DNA of 64,000 bases from JAIQFL01 sp035295745 (GCA_035295745.1 DATGIL010000060.1:44243-108242), one strand, 5' to 3'; counted from the stretch's first letter, positions 19,401-27,103 are shown. The notes: a model not told the origin generated them from the sequence alone. Program-made: numbers and translations.

Positions 19401-19702
19401 AGCGGGTGCCCGTGATAGACCACCTGAATCGACTGGTCGGAGGCGACCTTGTTGGTGTCCCACAGGTCGCCATGCCCGGCCGCGAGTTCCTGTTCGCTCG
19501 AGGCGACCAGGATTCGGTAGGCAGTCTGGTACAGGCCGCGCGCTTTGGGATTGGTGGACGCCAGCGTCCAGCTCAGGCGCGGTTCCACCACATCGATGCC
19601 CATGGGATTCGAACGATACTCGCAGCGGAGTTGTTGCGGTTGGAGGCCGGCAGCGGCGTACAGCGCGGCCGGCAGCAGAGCGGCGAACAATAGTCGGGTC
19701 AT
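16466..19702 (-). CDS. Alpha-L-rhamnosidase (GH78), secreted
   Basis: A 1078-residue GH78 enzyme that removes terminal alpha-L-rhamnose from plant glycosides or polysaccharides. ATG at 19702 is supported by GGGAGGAAG just upstream and the signal peptide MTRLLFAALLPAALYAAAG. In order: the N-terminal LRCEYRSNPMGID/RLSW region, accessory beta domains, and the (alpha/alpha)6 barrel with PTDCPQRDERQGWLGD, the acid motif region holding the catalytic carboxylates. MNSGNHVMQIGDLAVWMYEYLAGI near residue 960 is also typical. It is preceded by the NIPSNAP gene (74-bp gap) and followed by AraC at 7 bp. Confidence 0.93.
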   Translation of the reverse strand: MTRLLFAALLPAALYAAAGLQPQQLRCEYRSNPMGIDVVEPRLSWTLASTNPKARGLYQTAYRILVASSEQELAAGHGDLWDTNKVASDQSIQVVYHGHPLTSRAAAYWKVQVWDQDGQPSEWSQPAQWSMGLLRPEDWHGAWIGRDERGVVRDAGSAYRILEGARWIWNTPNAQTAAPAVALYFRETFTLPAGHPIKSALCIFGADNQAQVFINGTLVVEGADTNLPPVKEVAPLLHAGENVISIRAAHGRPDTRAGLIGAIEVQFASGEPLLVQTNGHWHATAKPEPGWEKADYLDAAWPGAKELGEYGMAPWGAAGFVAEHRLPARLLRKEFTVTGKVRRATVSYSGLGLSELYLNGAKVGDHVLSPGLTDYDKHVLYETFDVTSQLTTGSNAIGLMLGNGRYYAPRSQPGTRNFGFPKAIVQLDIEKEDGSHSSVVSDESWKFSTGGPIRANNEYDGEEYDASRELPGWSRPGFAETNWEPVQAVAAPGGVLTAQMAEPLRVTETIRPTSMKELRPGVYIFDMGQNMVGWCRLQVTGPKGTRITLRHAETLNPDGSLYTANLRTAAATDLYILKGGGAEIWEPRFTYHGFRYVEMTGFPGVPPAGVLEGRVVHDDMAKTADFTSSNDLLNRIHHNMFWGIRGNYRSIPTDCPQRDERQGWLGDRSQVSRSESYMFNVAAFYSKWETDLADSQRPNGSVPVVSPNYWPNYYDDLTWPSTFLFVPGMLYEQYGDRRVLEQNYPAMKKWIDHERTFLIKGLMPKDQYGDWCVPPEDPKLIHSQDPARITDKTLLGTAYYYELLRLMAHYARLLDKPPDAADLDTLADQVNEAFQKRFFRPLDFRYDNGTQTSSILPLYFQMVPVESRAAVLATLTKKIEQESHGHVGTGLVGAQWLMRTLSDNGQADLAYQIATQKTYPGWGYMVEKGATTIWELWNGDTADPAMNSGNHVMQIGDLAVWMYEYLAGIRSDPENPGFRHVLIHPYPAGDLTFVKGSHESMYGTIASSWKREAGKFTLEVSVPPNTTATVWVPAKDASAITESGRPVNEVAGVKPLQTKAGYAAFEVASGSYTFRSVL

Positions 19703-19776
19703 GGCTTCCTCCCGGACATCGCAAGTTAGCACATGGGTCGGCTCGCGCGCACCGGGTTGAATCCCTGAGACAGGCT

Positions 19777-20553
19777 TTATTGGATAGGTGAGAACGGCGT
19801 GGGCCGCAGGAACGTGATCTGGCTCTCGGCCACAATCTGTCCGCCGTGGACGACGGACTCCTCGCGAGTCTTGGCCCACTCCGGATCGGCCGCGAACGCG
19901 TCCCGGGCCTTCTCCTGCTCGGCCAAACTGGCGAACGGCGTCAGGTACGTGAGATTCGGCATGTTGGGGCCGGACAGAGTGTCCGCGTATAGGATGGGAT
20001 GAATACCGGATCGATGGAAGAGGCCGATTTCGGCACCTGCGAAACGCTCATGCAAGTAGCGCAGTTGGCGCTCGGTGGGAGAGTGATAGATGCGCAGCTC
20101 GAATACGCGCGGAGTCTTCGGCTTTTCCGCAAGCGGCGTGATCTCGGGTGAGAATTCTGTAGCGCGCAGCAGCACCCGTTCGGCGCGGTCGTAAGGCGGG
20201 TCGGAGCCGGCCTCCATTTTCTCCATCGCGCGCTGATAATCGCCATTGCGGCGCAGGCGCTCGTCGGCCGCCTCCATCTCTTCGAGGCTGGGAAATCCGG
20301 ACAGCACTATGGTGGCGGGCAGATGGGCGCCCATCAGAGACGTGAAGACGCCGAAGGCCTGGGTATTCTTGGCCAGAAGCGGAGTCTGCGAGGAGAGGAA
20401 TTCGTGGAGGCGAGTGGTCTGGCTGCCCTGACGGCAATCCAGATAATCCATGCGATAGATTCTGGTCTTGCGGGCTGCCGGCTGCGCGGCGGCCTGCGAC
20501 AACGGCAAGGCAGCCGCGCCACTTAGGGATTGGACGAAAGAACGGCGGTTCAT
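19777..20553 (-). CDS. NIPSNAP family protein with Tat leader
   Basis: A 258-residue protein starting MNRRSFVQSLSGAAALPLSQ, a twin-arginine signal, with AAAGGAG a few bases upstream of ATG 20553. Two ferredoxin-like NIPSNAP repeats follow: RIYRMDYLDCRQGSQTTRLHEFL and RVFELRIYHSPTERQLRYLHERF, each with conserved LTYLTPF/ATIVLSGFPS strands. The molecular role of NIPSNAP proteins is unclear; bacterial copies often sit near sugar or plant-polymer genes, as here before a rhamnosidase. It is the likely first gene of that run. Confidence 0.85.
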   Translation of the reverse strand: MNRRSFVQSLSGAAALPLSQAAAQPAARKTRIYRMDYLDCRQGSQTTRLHEFLSSQTPLLAKNTQAFGVFTSLMGAHLPATIVLSGFPSLEEMEAADERLRRNGDYQRAMEKMEAGSDPPYDRAERVLLRATEFSPEITPLAEKPKTPRVFELRIYHSPTERQLRYLHERFAGAEIGLFHRSGIHPILYADTLSGPNMPNLTYLTPFASLAEQEKARDAFAADPEWAKTREESVVHGGQIVAESQITFLRPTPFSPIQ

Positions 20554-20708
20554 CGGGCTCCTTTATCGGAATCCCGATTCTAGCGCCTGGCTTCACAGCG
20601 GGAAATGCCGGTGGCGCACCAGACTTCGCGAATCGCCGAGACCACTGCGTCGGGACGTTGAAAGGGGATCGTGCGGAGCAATTTACCGAGTCACGACATG
20701 AAGCTTCC

Positions 20709-21041
20709 TCACGCGAATCGCAAGACGGTGGCCACCGCCGCAGTCAGGTTCTCCCACTTATGCTCTTCCAGCTCGAGCTGGCGGCGTCCGCGCGCGCTGA
20801 TCTGATAGAACTTGGCTTTGCGCCCATTCTCAGAGACGCCCCATTCGGAAGTAATCCAGCCGTCCTGCTCGATGCGGTGCAGCGCGGGGTAGAGCGATCC
20901 TTCCTCTACGCGGAGCGCGTTGTTGGAGACCTTCTGAATGTGGACCGCGATCCCGTAACCGTGCTGTTTGCCATGCGAGAGGGTCTTGAGGATCAGCAGG
21001 TCGAGCGTGCCCTGCAGAACATCTTCTTTGCCTTTTCCCAT
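20709..21041 (-). CDS. PadR-family transcriptional repressor
   Basis: A 110-residue winged-helix regulator: LQGTLDLLILKTLSHGKQHGYGIAVHIQ and EEGSLYPALHRIEQDGWITSEW are diagnostic PadR segments. It lacks a long C-terminal dimerisation tail, as in the short PadR subfamily. In Acidobacteriota such genes usually precede MacB-like permeases, but here no target gene is adjacent. A perfect 16-bp palindrome lies over the ribosome-binding site, so the gene is likely autoregulated. Confidence 0.93.
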   Translation of the reverse strand: MGKGKEDVLQGTLDLLILKTLSHGKQHGYGIAVHIQKVSNNALRVEEGSLYPALHRIEQDGWITSEWGVSENGRKAKFYQISARGRRQLELEEHKWENLTAAVATVLRFA

Positions 21042-21046
21042 GCGCT

Positions 21047-21062
21047 TCCTAGATATCTAGGA
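21047..21062. promoter_or_regulatory. Perfect palindrome over the PadR ribosome-binding site, candidate operator
   Basis: TCCTAGATATCTAGGA is a perfect 16-bp inverted repeat placed 5 bases upstream of the PadR start codon on the minus strand. Its AGGA half is the only ribosome-binding site of that gene. Dimeric PadR proteins bind palindromes of this size, so autorepression is the simplest reading. Confidence 0.6.
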
Positions 21063-21093
21063 GAAGAGTAGCGCAAGAAGAAGGCAGCGTCAA

Positions 21094-21260
21094 GTGGCGC
21101 AAACACTCTTGTTTGCCGCGTCGAGACTCATCTCGACGCTTTTCGAGTGTCCACCAAGTCTGCTGCACGAAGGGATTTTCGATCGTGTATTCGAGATTGT
21201 GCGCCGCCCGAAAAGTCTCGACAAAAGTGTCGAGACGGCAGACAGGAGTGTCCGCGCCAC
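21094..21260. mobile_element. MITE-like element with 52-bp terminal inverted repeats
   Basis: The left end (21094-21145) begins GTGGCGCAAACACT and ends CGACGCTTTTCG. The right end (21209-21260) is its imperfect reverse complement, ending GTCCGCGCCAC. Each end folds into consecutive small hairpins (for example GTCGAGA/TCTCGAC on the left, TCTCGACA/TGTCGAGA on the right). The 63-bp centre encodes nothing. There is no transposase, so mobility would need a partner elsewhere. It lies between the PadR and DUF1080 genes. A solo end lies at 686-737. Confidence 0.7.
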
Positions 21261-21272
21261 ACTACAGCCACA

Positions 21273-22082
21273 CTACAGCGGCCGAATCTTAATATTCTTG
21301 AACCAAGCCACGTCGTCGTGATTCTGCAGCGAGATCTGGCAGCGCTGGCGTGGCTGATTGACCAGCAGATCGTAAACCGGCGACTCCTTGCCCCAACGAT
21401 GCGCCACGCTTTCCGCGATCTCCGGAGCCTTCAGACTCGCATCCACCACCTTTTCGCCGTTGATCCAGTGCTCGATGTGATCGCCCTTCACCACCAGGCG
21501 CAGATGATTGAACTCGCCCACCGGCTTCGTCACATCCTTCGACGCAGCGAACATATCGTAAAGCGCCGCTGTCTGGTGGCGCGCGCCGTTGTGCTGCGCG
21601 TCGGAATTCGTCGCGTTGTCCGTAATCTGATACTCGAAACCGATCACGTATTCCTGGTCTTTCTCCGGCCGGTCCGTCCGCCGATTCTTCAGCGAGGCAT
21701 TGACGCGATCCTCAAATTTCGGCGTCCTCATATCGAGCAGAAAAACCCGATCCTGTATGCGGTACTTGAGGCCGCTGTTGCCGCCTGGAGAGATCCTCCA
21801 GTCCAGTTCCAGTTCGAAATCGCCCCAGGTATCCGTCGTAAACAGATCCTCCACGATCTTCGGGTGCGAGGTCGATTTCAAGCATCCATTCTCGATGACG
21901 AACGAATCGCCCGGAGGTGACTTTTTCGTCGGGTCCTCCCAACCGGCAAAACTCTTGCCGTCGAAGAGCAACTTCCATCCGGCCGATTTCTCCGCCGACG
22001 TCAATTGGTTGTCGGCCGCGGACACTACGCCCGACGTCATCACCGCACAGAGAAACACGCCGAGCCGCACAGATTTGAACAT
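21273..22082 (-). CDS. DUF1080 family secreted protein
   Basis: A 269-residue protein with a signal peptide (MFKSVRLGVFLCAVMTSGVVSA) and one DUF1080 domain: WKLLFDGKSFAGWEDP, FELELDWRISPGGNSGLKYRIQ, and the end ISLQNHDDVAWFKNIKIRPL. The fold is a concanavalin-like beta sandwich; some members are 3-keto-disaccharide hydrolases. The neighbouring Gfo/Idh/MocA and TIM-barrel genes support a role in sugar breakdown. It is divergent from the metallo-hydrolase gene with almost no intergenic space. Confidence 0.9.
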   Translation of the reverse strand: MFKSVRLGVFLCAVMTSGVVSAADNQLTSAEKSAGWKLLFDGKSFAGWEDPTKKSPPGDSFVIENGCLKSTSHPKIVEDLFTTDTWGDFELELDWRISPGGNSGLKYRIQDRVFLLDMRTPKFEDRVNASLKNRRTDRPEKDQEYVIGFEYQITDNATNSDAQHNGARHQTAALYDMFAASKDVTKPVGEFNHLRLVVKGDHIEHWINGEKVVDASLKAPEIAESVAHRWGKESPVYDLLVNQPRQRCQISLQNHDDVAWFKNIKIRPL

Positions 22083-22113
22083 GCGATTATTGTCCCATGA
22101 GGCAGACGACCGG

Positions 22114-23007
22114 ATGCGAATCGCCCATTCTCTAATCGCACTCGTGGCCGCTGCTGTCCATGCCGCGACCCCTTTACCGCAGGCCGCGCCCGATACGCGG
22201 GTGATCCTTTTGGGAACGGGGAATCCTAACCCCGAGCCAGATCGAAGCGGGCCCGCCGTGGCCGTCGTTTCCGGCGATCGCGTCTACCTTGTCGATTGCG
22301 GCCCGGGCGTGGTGCGCCGCGCCGCGCAGGCCGGCCTTAAGATGACGCAACTCACTCGCCTCTTCGTCACGCACCTGCACTCCGACCACACTGCCGGATA
22401 TCCGGACCTCATCTTCACTCCGGCGGTCACCGGCCGCCTGGAGCCGTTCGAAGCCTACGGACCTCCCGGCCTCCGAGCCATGACCAGCCATGTGCAGAAA
22501 GCCTGGAAAGAAGACATGCAGATCCGCCTGCATGGCCTTGAACCTGCGGTGCCACGCGCCTACATCGTCAAGGCGCACGATGTGCGGCCGGGCGAGATTT
22601 ATCGCGACGCGGCAATGCGTGTGACCGCCTTCGCCGTACAGCATGGCAGTTGGAAGTACGCCTATGGCTACCGCTTTGAGGCTCCGGATAAGGTCATCGT
22701 GATCTCTGGCGATACGACTTACAGTCCAAGCCTCGTCGCGGCCGCAGAGAACTGCGACATCCTGGTTCATGAGGTGTATTCTCAGAGAGGTTTGGAACGC
22801 CGGACGGCCGATTGGCAACGGTATCATAAAGCGTTCCACACCTCGGGCCCGGACGTGGGGCGCGTGGCTGCGCAGGTGCGGCCGCGCAAGTTAGTGCTCT
22901 ATCATCAATTGCCAATGGGCGAGACGCCCGACGAGGTCCTGCAGGAAGTTCGCGGACAATTCGATGGAGAGACGATTTACGGAAAGGATTTGGAGGTAGT
23001 GCGGTGA
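22114..23007 (+). CDS. Exported metallo-beta-lactamase-fold hydrolase
   Basis: A 297-residue protein. ATG 22114 starts a signal peptide (MRIAHSLIALVAAAVHA); ATG 22081 in the same frame is possible but adds charged residues. The domain has VILLGTGNPNPEPDRSG and the zinc motif THLHSDHTAGY (His87, His89, Asp91, His92), then VISGDTTYSPSLV and LVLYHQLPMG. This layout resembles RNase Z/arylsulfatase-type MBL proteins. The leader argues against tRNA processing. It overlaps the next gene by GTGA. Confidence 0.85.
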   Translation: MRIAHSLIALVAAAVHAATPLPQAAPDTRVILLGTGNPNPEPDRSGPAVAVVSGDRVYLVDCGPGVVRRAAQAGLKMTQLTRLFVTHLHSDHTAGYPDLIFTPAVTGRLEPFEAYGPPGLRAMTSHVQKAWKEDMQIRLHGLEPAVPRAYIVKAHDVRPGEIYRDAAMRVTAFAVQHGSWKYAYGYRFEAPDKVIVISGDTTYSPSLVAAAENCDILVHEVYSQRGLERRTADWQRYHKAFHTSGPDVGRVAAQVRPRKLVLYHQLPMGETPDEVLQEVRGQFDGETIYGKDLEVVR

Positions 23008-24020
23008 GACTGGCGGTACTTGGTTTAGGGTTCATGGGAAGCACCCATTTGAAGGCCCTCAGCGGGGTCCGCGGGGCCGAATTGGTGGCGGTCTACAGTC
23101 AGGACGAGAAGAAGCTCGCGGGCGATCTCAGGTCGGTGCACGGCAATCTCGGTGGCGGCGGCGAGAAAGTCGATCTACGGGGAATAACGCAACATCGCCA
23201 ACTCGAAGATGTCCTCGCCGATCGCGACGTGGAGGCCATCGACGTCTGCCTTCCCACGGATCTTCACGAGGTGGTCGCCGTGGAAGCGCTGCGTGCGGGC
23301 AAGCACGTCCTGGTGGAGAAGCCGATGGCGCTGGACGCGTACGGCGTCGATCGCATGCTCACCGCGGCCTCGCGGTACAAGCGCACTCTGATGACCGCGC
23401 ACGTTCTGCGCTTCGTGCCGGCCTATGTGGCTTTGCGCCAGGTCACAGAGAACAATCGATTAGGCCTGCTGCGCTACGCGATGTTCCGCCGCCGATGCGC
23501 CTCGCCTGGTTGGAGCGGTTGGCTGCAGGATGCCGCACGCTCCGGGGGCGGCGTCTTCGACCTGCTCATCCACGACGCAGACATGTGCCTGCATCTGTTC
23601 GGCAAGCCGGACGCGGTGAGCGCCACCGGCTTCTGCGATTTGCCCTCGGGAATCGACTGCATCGATGCCCAGTTGTTCTATCCTCACGGAGGCGTAGTCT
23701 CGATCGCCGGAGGATGGCACCATCCCGGGAAATATCCGTTCTCGATGGAATACACGGTGACTCTGGAAGGGGGCACCGTCGACTACAGTTCGACGGGGCG
23801 GACGGCCACGCTATACACGCCGGATGGCGCCGCGACCGAGTTGGATGGCGGAGCGCGCGACGGCTACGCCGCCGAGATCGAATATTTTGTGGATTGCTGC
23901 AATGCGCAGCGGGCTCCGGAACTGTGCCCGCCTCGCGAATCCGCGGATGCCGTGAAGCTGATGCTGCTGTTGCTCGAAGCTCGCAACCGGAGCGGGAGAA
24001 AGATGCTATGCCGAATGTAG
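23004..24020 (+). CDS. Gfo/Idh/MocA family oxidoreductase (cytoplasmic)
   Basis: A 338-residue NAD(P)-dependent oxidoreductase with GTG start inside the previous stop. The Rossmann motif GLGFMGSTHLKAL is at the N-terminus; DVCLPTDLHEVVAVEALRAG and HVLVEKPMAL with the catalytic EKP Lys follow, then the C-terminal GGGVFDLLIHDADMCLHLFG with the family His/Asp. It likely oxidises or reduces a sugar or inositol. No signal peptide is present, unlike the copy at 62 kb. It overlaps the isomerase-like gene by 13 bp. Confidence 0.9.
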   Translation: MRLAVLGLGFMGSTHLKALSGVRGAELVAVYSQDEKKLAGDLRSVHGNLGGGGEKVDLRGITQHRQLEDVLADRDVEAIDVCLPTDLHEVVAVEALRAGKHVLVEKPMALDAYGVDRMLTAASRYKRTLMTAHVLRFVPAYVALRQVTENNRLGLLRYAMFRRRCASPGWSGWLQDAARSGGGVFDLLIHDADMCLHLFGKPDAVSATGFCDLPSGIDCIDAQLFYPHGGVVSIAGGWHHPGKYPFSMEYTVTLEGGTVDYSSTGRTATLYTPDGAATELDGGARDGYAAEIEYFVDCCNAQRAPELCPPRESADAVKLMLLLLEARNRSGRKMLCRM

Positions 24021-24844
24021 AGCCATTGGAGCCCGGAGTGATGTTCTGGGCCGGCCGCGACGACCTTGCCCAGATGAAAGCACTCGGCGTGCGCTGCGGC
24101 CAACTCGGAATTCCAGGCGATCTGGAACTCACCGAAGCGGCCGCTGACGAATGGAAAGCGGCACTCCACCGCGAAGCATTTTCACTGGCCACGGTTTTCG
24201 CCGCGTACAACGGCGAGGACTATGCGGACAAACCGACCGTCGAGCGGACTGTCGGATTCATTCCCCAAGCCACCCGGGAGGAGCGCGAGCGCCGCACCTA
24301 TGCAGTGAGCAATTTCGCGGAAAGGCTGGGTGTGTGGAGCATCGCCTGCCATGTCGGCTTCGTGCCGGAAGACGCGTCCAAGAGCGACTACGTGGAGGTC
24401 CGCGAGCTAGTCCGTCGAATCTGCGATCATGCCGCAGCTCGCCAGCAGGTATTCGCATTGGAGACGGGCCAGGAACCGGCGGACGTGTTGCTGCGATTCA
24501 TCTACGATGTGAATCGTCCCAATCTGCGCATCAATTTCGACCCCGCGAACATGATCCTCTACGGAACCGGCGATCCGATCGAAGCCTGGAGCAAGTTGTC
24601 GCCCTGGGTGATCTCGGTGCACGCGAAGGATGGCGATTGGCCCGAGAAAGGCGTGGCCGGAGCGTTGGGAAAAGAGCGGCCCCTGGGGCACGGATCGGTC
24701 GGCATGGAACGCTTCGTTCAGGCGCTCGAAACCTCGGGCTTTCGCGGTTCCCTCAACGTGGAGCGCGAGACCGAAGATCAGGCGCAGCGCCTCGAAGACA
24801 TGCGCTCGGGCATCGCATTGATTCGCCAACTCACCGGGCGATAG
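24008..24844 (+). CDS. Sugar phosphate isomerase/epimerase (TIM barrel, AP endonuclease 2 family)
   Basis: A 278-residue TIM-barrel protein from ATG 24008. The motifs are VRCGQLGIPGDLEL near the start, WSIACHVGFVPED, FALETGQEPADVLLRFI, the metal-site strand NLRINFDPANMILYGTGDP, SVHAKDGDWP and GSLNVERETE. The Glu, Asp, His and Glu in these strands would bind a divalent metal, as in xylose-isomerase-like enzymes. It is the last gene of a three-gene overlapping operon with the MBL and Gfo/Idh/MocA genes, so it probably processes the same sugar. Confidence 0.88.
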   Translation: MPNVEPLEPGVMFWAGRDDLAQMKALGVRCGQLGIPGDLELTEAAADEWKAALHREAFSLATVFAAYNGEDYADKPTVERTVGFIPQATREERERRTYAVSNFAERLGVWSIACHVGFVPEDASKSDYVEVRELVRRICDHAAARQQVFALETGQEPADVLLRFIYDVNRPNLRINFDPANMILYGTGDPIEAWSKLSPWVISVHAKDGDWPEKGVAGALGKERPLGHGSVGMERFVQALETSGFRGSLNVERETEDQAQRLEDMRSGIALIRQLTGR

Positions 24845-24889
24845 CCCGCTCGATTTGCTGTCCCCCAGTCTTTGTGAGAAGATCGCGCC

Positions 24890-26491
24890 ATGTCCCGCAT
24901 GCTGCTGTGTGGTGCCCTGCCCGTTTACACTCTTTTCATTGCCTCTGCGCTCGGCCAGACGGCGCCCGCTGCGTCTCCGAAACCATGTGCTGACGATGGC
25001 GGGCCGATCGTGCTCAAGGGCTCCATCTGGAATGGATGGGGACGCGATCTGGATAATTCCCACTATCAGCCCGACCCCGGATTCCAACTCGCGCAGGTCT
25101 CGAAGCTAAGGTTGAAGTGGGCATTTGCTTACGGCGCCGGAAAGGCCAATGGACAGCCGACCGTGGTGGGCCACCGCGTCTTCGTTACCAGCGAATCGGG
25201 GCAAGTCTATGCGCTCGATGCGCGCAGCGGCTGCACGTACTGGACGTTCGAAAGTGCGGCGCCCGCTCGCACCGCAGTCAGCATCGCCGTGCTACCGCAC
25301 TCCTCTCCCGCGAAGTTCGCGGCCTATTTCGGCGACGAGAAGGCCAATGTCTACGCGCTCGATGCGCAGACCGGCAAGCAAATATGGAAGACGCAAGTGG
25401 AAAGCCATCCCATCGCGCGCATTACCGGCGCTCCGGTGTTTCATGGCGATCGCCTGTACGTGCCGGTCGCGTCGCTCGAAGAGGTCTCCGCGTCGAAGCC
25501 GGAATACGAATGCTGCACCTTCCGCGGAAGCCTGGTCGCCGTGGATGCGGCCAACGGAAAGACGCTATGGCAGACCTACTCGATTCCCGGAAAGCCGCAG
25601 CCCCTGCGCAAGAACTCGAGCGGCACACAGATGTACGGGCCAGCGGGAGGCGGCATTTGGGCAGCTCCCACCATCGACCCGGCTCGCAAGCTCATCTACG
25701 CGGGCACTGGCGATTCCTACACCGATGCCGAAACCAAGATGACCGATGCCATCGTGGCCTTCGACCTGGAGACCGGCAATGTCAAATGGTTCAATCAAGT
25801 CACCGCCAATGACAACTGGGTAGTCTGTCCCAAGCCGGGCGAAGGCAACTGCCCGCAGAACATGGGTCCCGACTTTGATTTCGGCAGTTCGCTGATTCTG
25901 CGCAATTCTTCCGGAGGGCGTCCGGTGTTGCTGGCGGGTCAGAAATCGGGCATCATCTATGCGGCCGATCCGCAGGATCGCGGCCACGTTCTGTGGCAGG
26001 TCAAGGTGGGGCAAGGTGGATCGTTGGGCGGAATCGAGTGGGGCATCGCCGCGGACCAGCAGAACGTCTACGTTCCCGTGTCGGATGTGAATGTGAAGGA
26101 GGGTGCGCAACCCGGGCTCACGGCGCTGCAGATCGCGACCGGCAAGAAACTGTGGCACGTGTCCGCGCCGGAATCGCCGTGCAGTTGGAATCCCCGCACC
26201 TGCAGTCACTCGCAGGCGGCGGCAATCAGCGTGATTCCAGGAGTAGTCTTTTCGGGCAGTCAGGACGGGCACCTGAGAGCCTATTCCACCGAAGACGGCG
26301 CGATCCTCTGGGACTTCGATACCGCGCAGAAGGCGTGGGACACCGTGAACGGAATTGCCGCGCGCGGCGGCATGATGGATGGCGGCGGGCCTACCATCGC
26401 CAACGGCATGCTCTATGTGAACTCGGGTTATGGCAGGACACCTGGCCAGCCCGGCAATGTGCTGCTGGCTTTCTCGGTGGATGGCAAGTAG
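24890..26491 (+). CDS. PQQ-type beta-propeller, polyvinyl-alcohol-dehydrogenase-like
   Basis: A 533-residue exported propeller protein. After a signal peptide (cleavage near LGQ) come WNGWGRDLDNSHYQP, several blades with YALDARSGCTYWTFE, VYALDAQTGKQIWKT and LVAVDAANGKTLWQ, plus CTFRGS and CSWNPRTCSHSQAAAI. The arrangement matches polyvinyl alcohol dehydrogenase-like quinoproteins. Unlike the protein at 11.8 kb it has no CxxCH haem motif, so a separate electron acceptor would be needed. The gene begins 45 bp after the TIM-barrel gene and may share its transcript. Confidence 0.83.
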   Translation: MSRMLLCGALPVYTLFIASALGQTAPAASPKPCADDGGPIVLKGSIWNGWGRDLDNSHYQPDPGFQLAQVSKLRLKWAFAYGAGKANGQPTVVGHRVFVTSESGQVYALDARSGCTYWTFESAAPARTAVSIAVLPHSSPAKFAAYFGDEKANVYALDAQTGKQIWKTQVESHPIARITGAPVFHGDRLYVPVASLEEVSASKPEYECCTFRGSLVAVDAANGKTLWQTYSIPGKPQPLRKNSSGTQMYGPAGGGIWAAPTIDPARKLIYAGTGDSYTDAETKMTDAIVAFDLETGNVKWFNQVTANDNWVVCPKPGEGNCPQNMGPDFDFGSSLILRNSSGGRPVLLAGQKSGIIYAADPQDRGHVLWQVKVGQGGSLGGIEWGIAADQQNVYVPVSDVNVKEGAQPGLTALQIATGKKLWHVSAPESPCSWNPRTCSHSQAAAISVIPGVVFSGSQDGHLRAYSTEDGAILWDFDTAQKAWDTVNGIAARGGMMDGGGPTIANGMLYVNSGYGRTPGQPGNVLLAFSVDGK

Positions 26492-26504
26492 GCCGCAAAG
26501 TGAG

Positions 26505-26885
26505 CTACAGCCTGCCGCGGAATTTGCCGATCTGACGACGATCGCGCTTGGATGGGCGGCCTTCGCGGAATCCCTCGAACGCGCCCGCGGCTCTACGCTC
26601 CTCCGCCATCCGGAGCCGCATTTCCTTGCTCTGCTCGGTCTCGCGATAGAGCGTCTGTGCCACGGCAGCCGGGCCGCGCATCTCGCTCAATCCCAGAACG
26701 TCCACCTGAAACTCCCCGCCCTCCGTTTTGATCTTGAGTAAGTCGCCCGGATGGACCTCGCGAGCAGGCTTGACCGGCTGTCCATTGAATTCGATCCGGC
26801 CCAGTTCGCAAGCTCGCTGGGCCATCGAGCGCGTCTTAAAGAATCGGGCTGCCCAGAGCCACTTATCAATCCTCACGCCGTCCAT
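26505..26885 (-). CDS. hslR: S4-domain RNA-binding protein (Hsp15-like)
   Basis: A 126-residue protein starting at ATG 26885 with MDGVRIDKWLWAARFFKTRSMA, the classic S4 entry also seen in Hsp15, followed by ACELGRIEFNGQPVKPAREVHPGDLL. The C-terminus is basic (GRPSKRDRRQIGKFRGRL). Hsp15 binds 50S subunits with stalled nascent chains. The frame is open for another 122 codons upstream but runs through a group II intron remnant and repeats, so the long version is rejected. Confidence 0.9.
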   Translation of the reverse strand: MDGVRIDKWLWAARFFKTRSMAQRACELGRIEFNGQPVKPAREVHPGDLLKIKTEGGEFQVDVLGLSEMRGPAAVAQTLYRETEQSKEMRLRMAEERRAAGAFEGFREGRPSKRDRRQIGKFRGRL

Positions 26886-27004
26886 AATTCCATTCTCGTA
26901 TCCCGGCTCGCCCCATGGGCCCGCGCCGACTCGACAACTCTCTAAGAAAATGAGAAGTCCTCGACGAGATTCCAGTTCGGCTCGACGGCGTGGCTCCATG
27001 GCAG

Positions 27005-27078
27005 GAGCCGTATGAGCTGAGAGGTTCAAGTACGGTTCTGAGAGGGCATCGGGGTGAGATTCCCCGGGGCTACTCAAC
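27005..27078 (+). mobile_element. Group II intron 3' remnant (domains V and VI)
   Basis: Bases 27005-27038 form a 34-nucleotide domain V: GAGCCGTA pairs with TACGGTTC (one G-U), a distal stem TGAGCT/GGTTCA is closed by a GAGA tetraloop, and a two-base AG bulge lies on the 3' side. The AGC triad is in place. Then follow TGAGAGGG and a GGGG/CCCC domain-VI-like hairpin, and the end CTACTCAAC typical of bacterial group II introns. No reverse transcriptase reading frame or 5' domains remain, so this is a fragment. GGCTCC/GGAGCC just upstream (26992-27009) may be the end of domain IV. Confidence 0.8.
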
Positions 27079-27103
27079 TCTGATACACCGTTCCAGAAGA
27101 ACA

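Noticed and set aside
22081..23007. RNase Z
   Set aside because: The metallo-hydrolase motif is shared, but the protein has a signal peptide and lies in a sugar operon.
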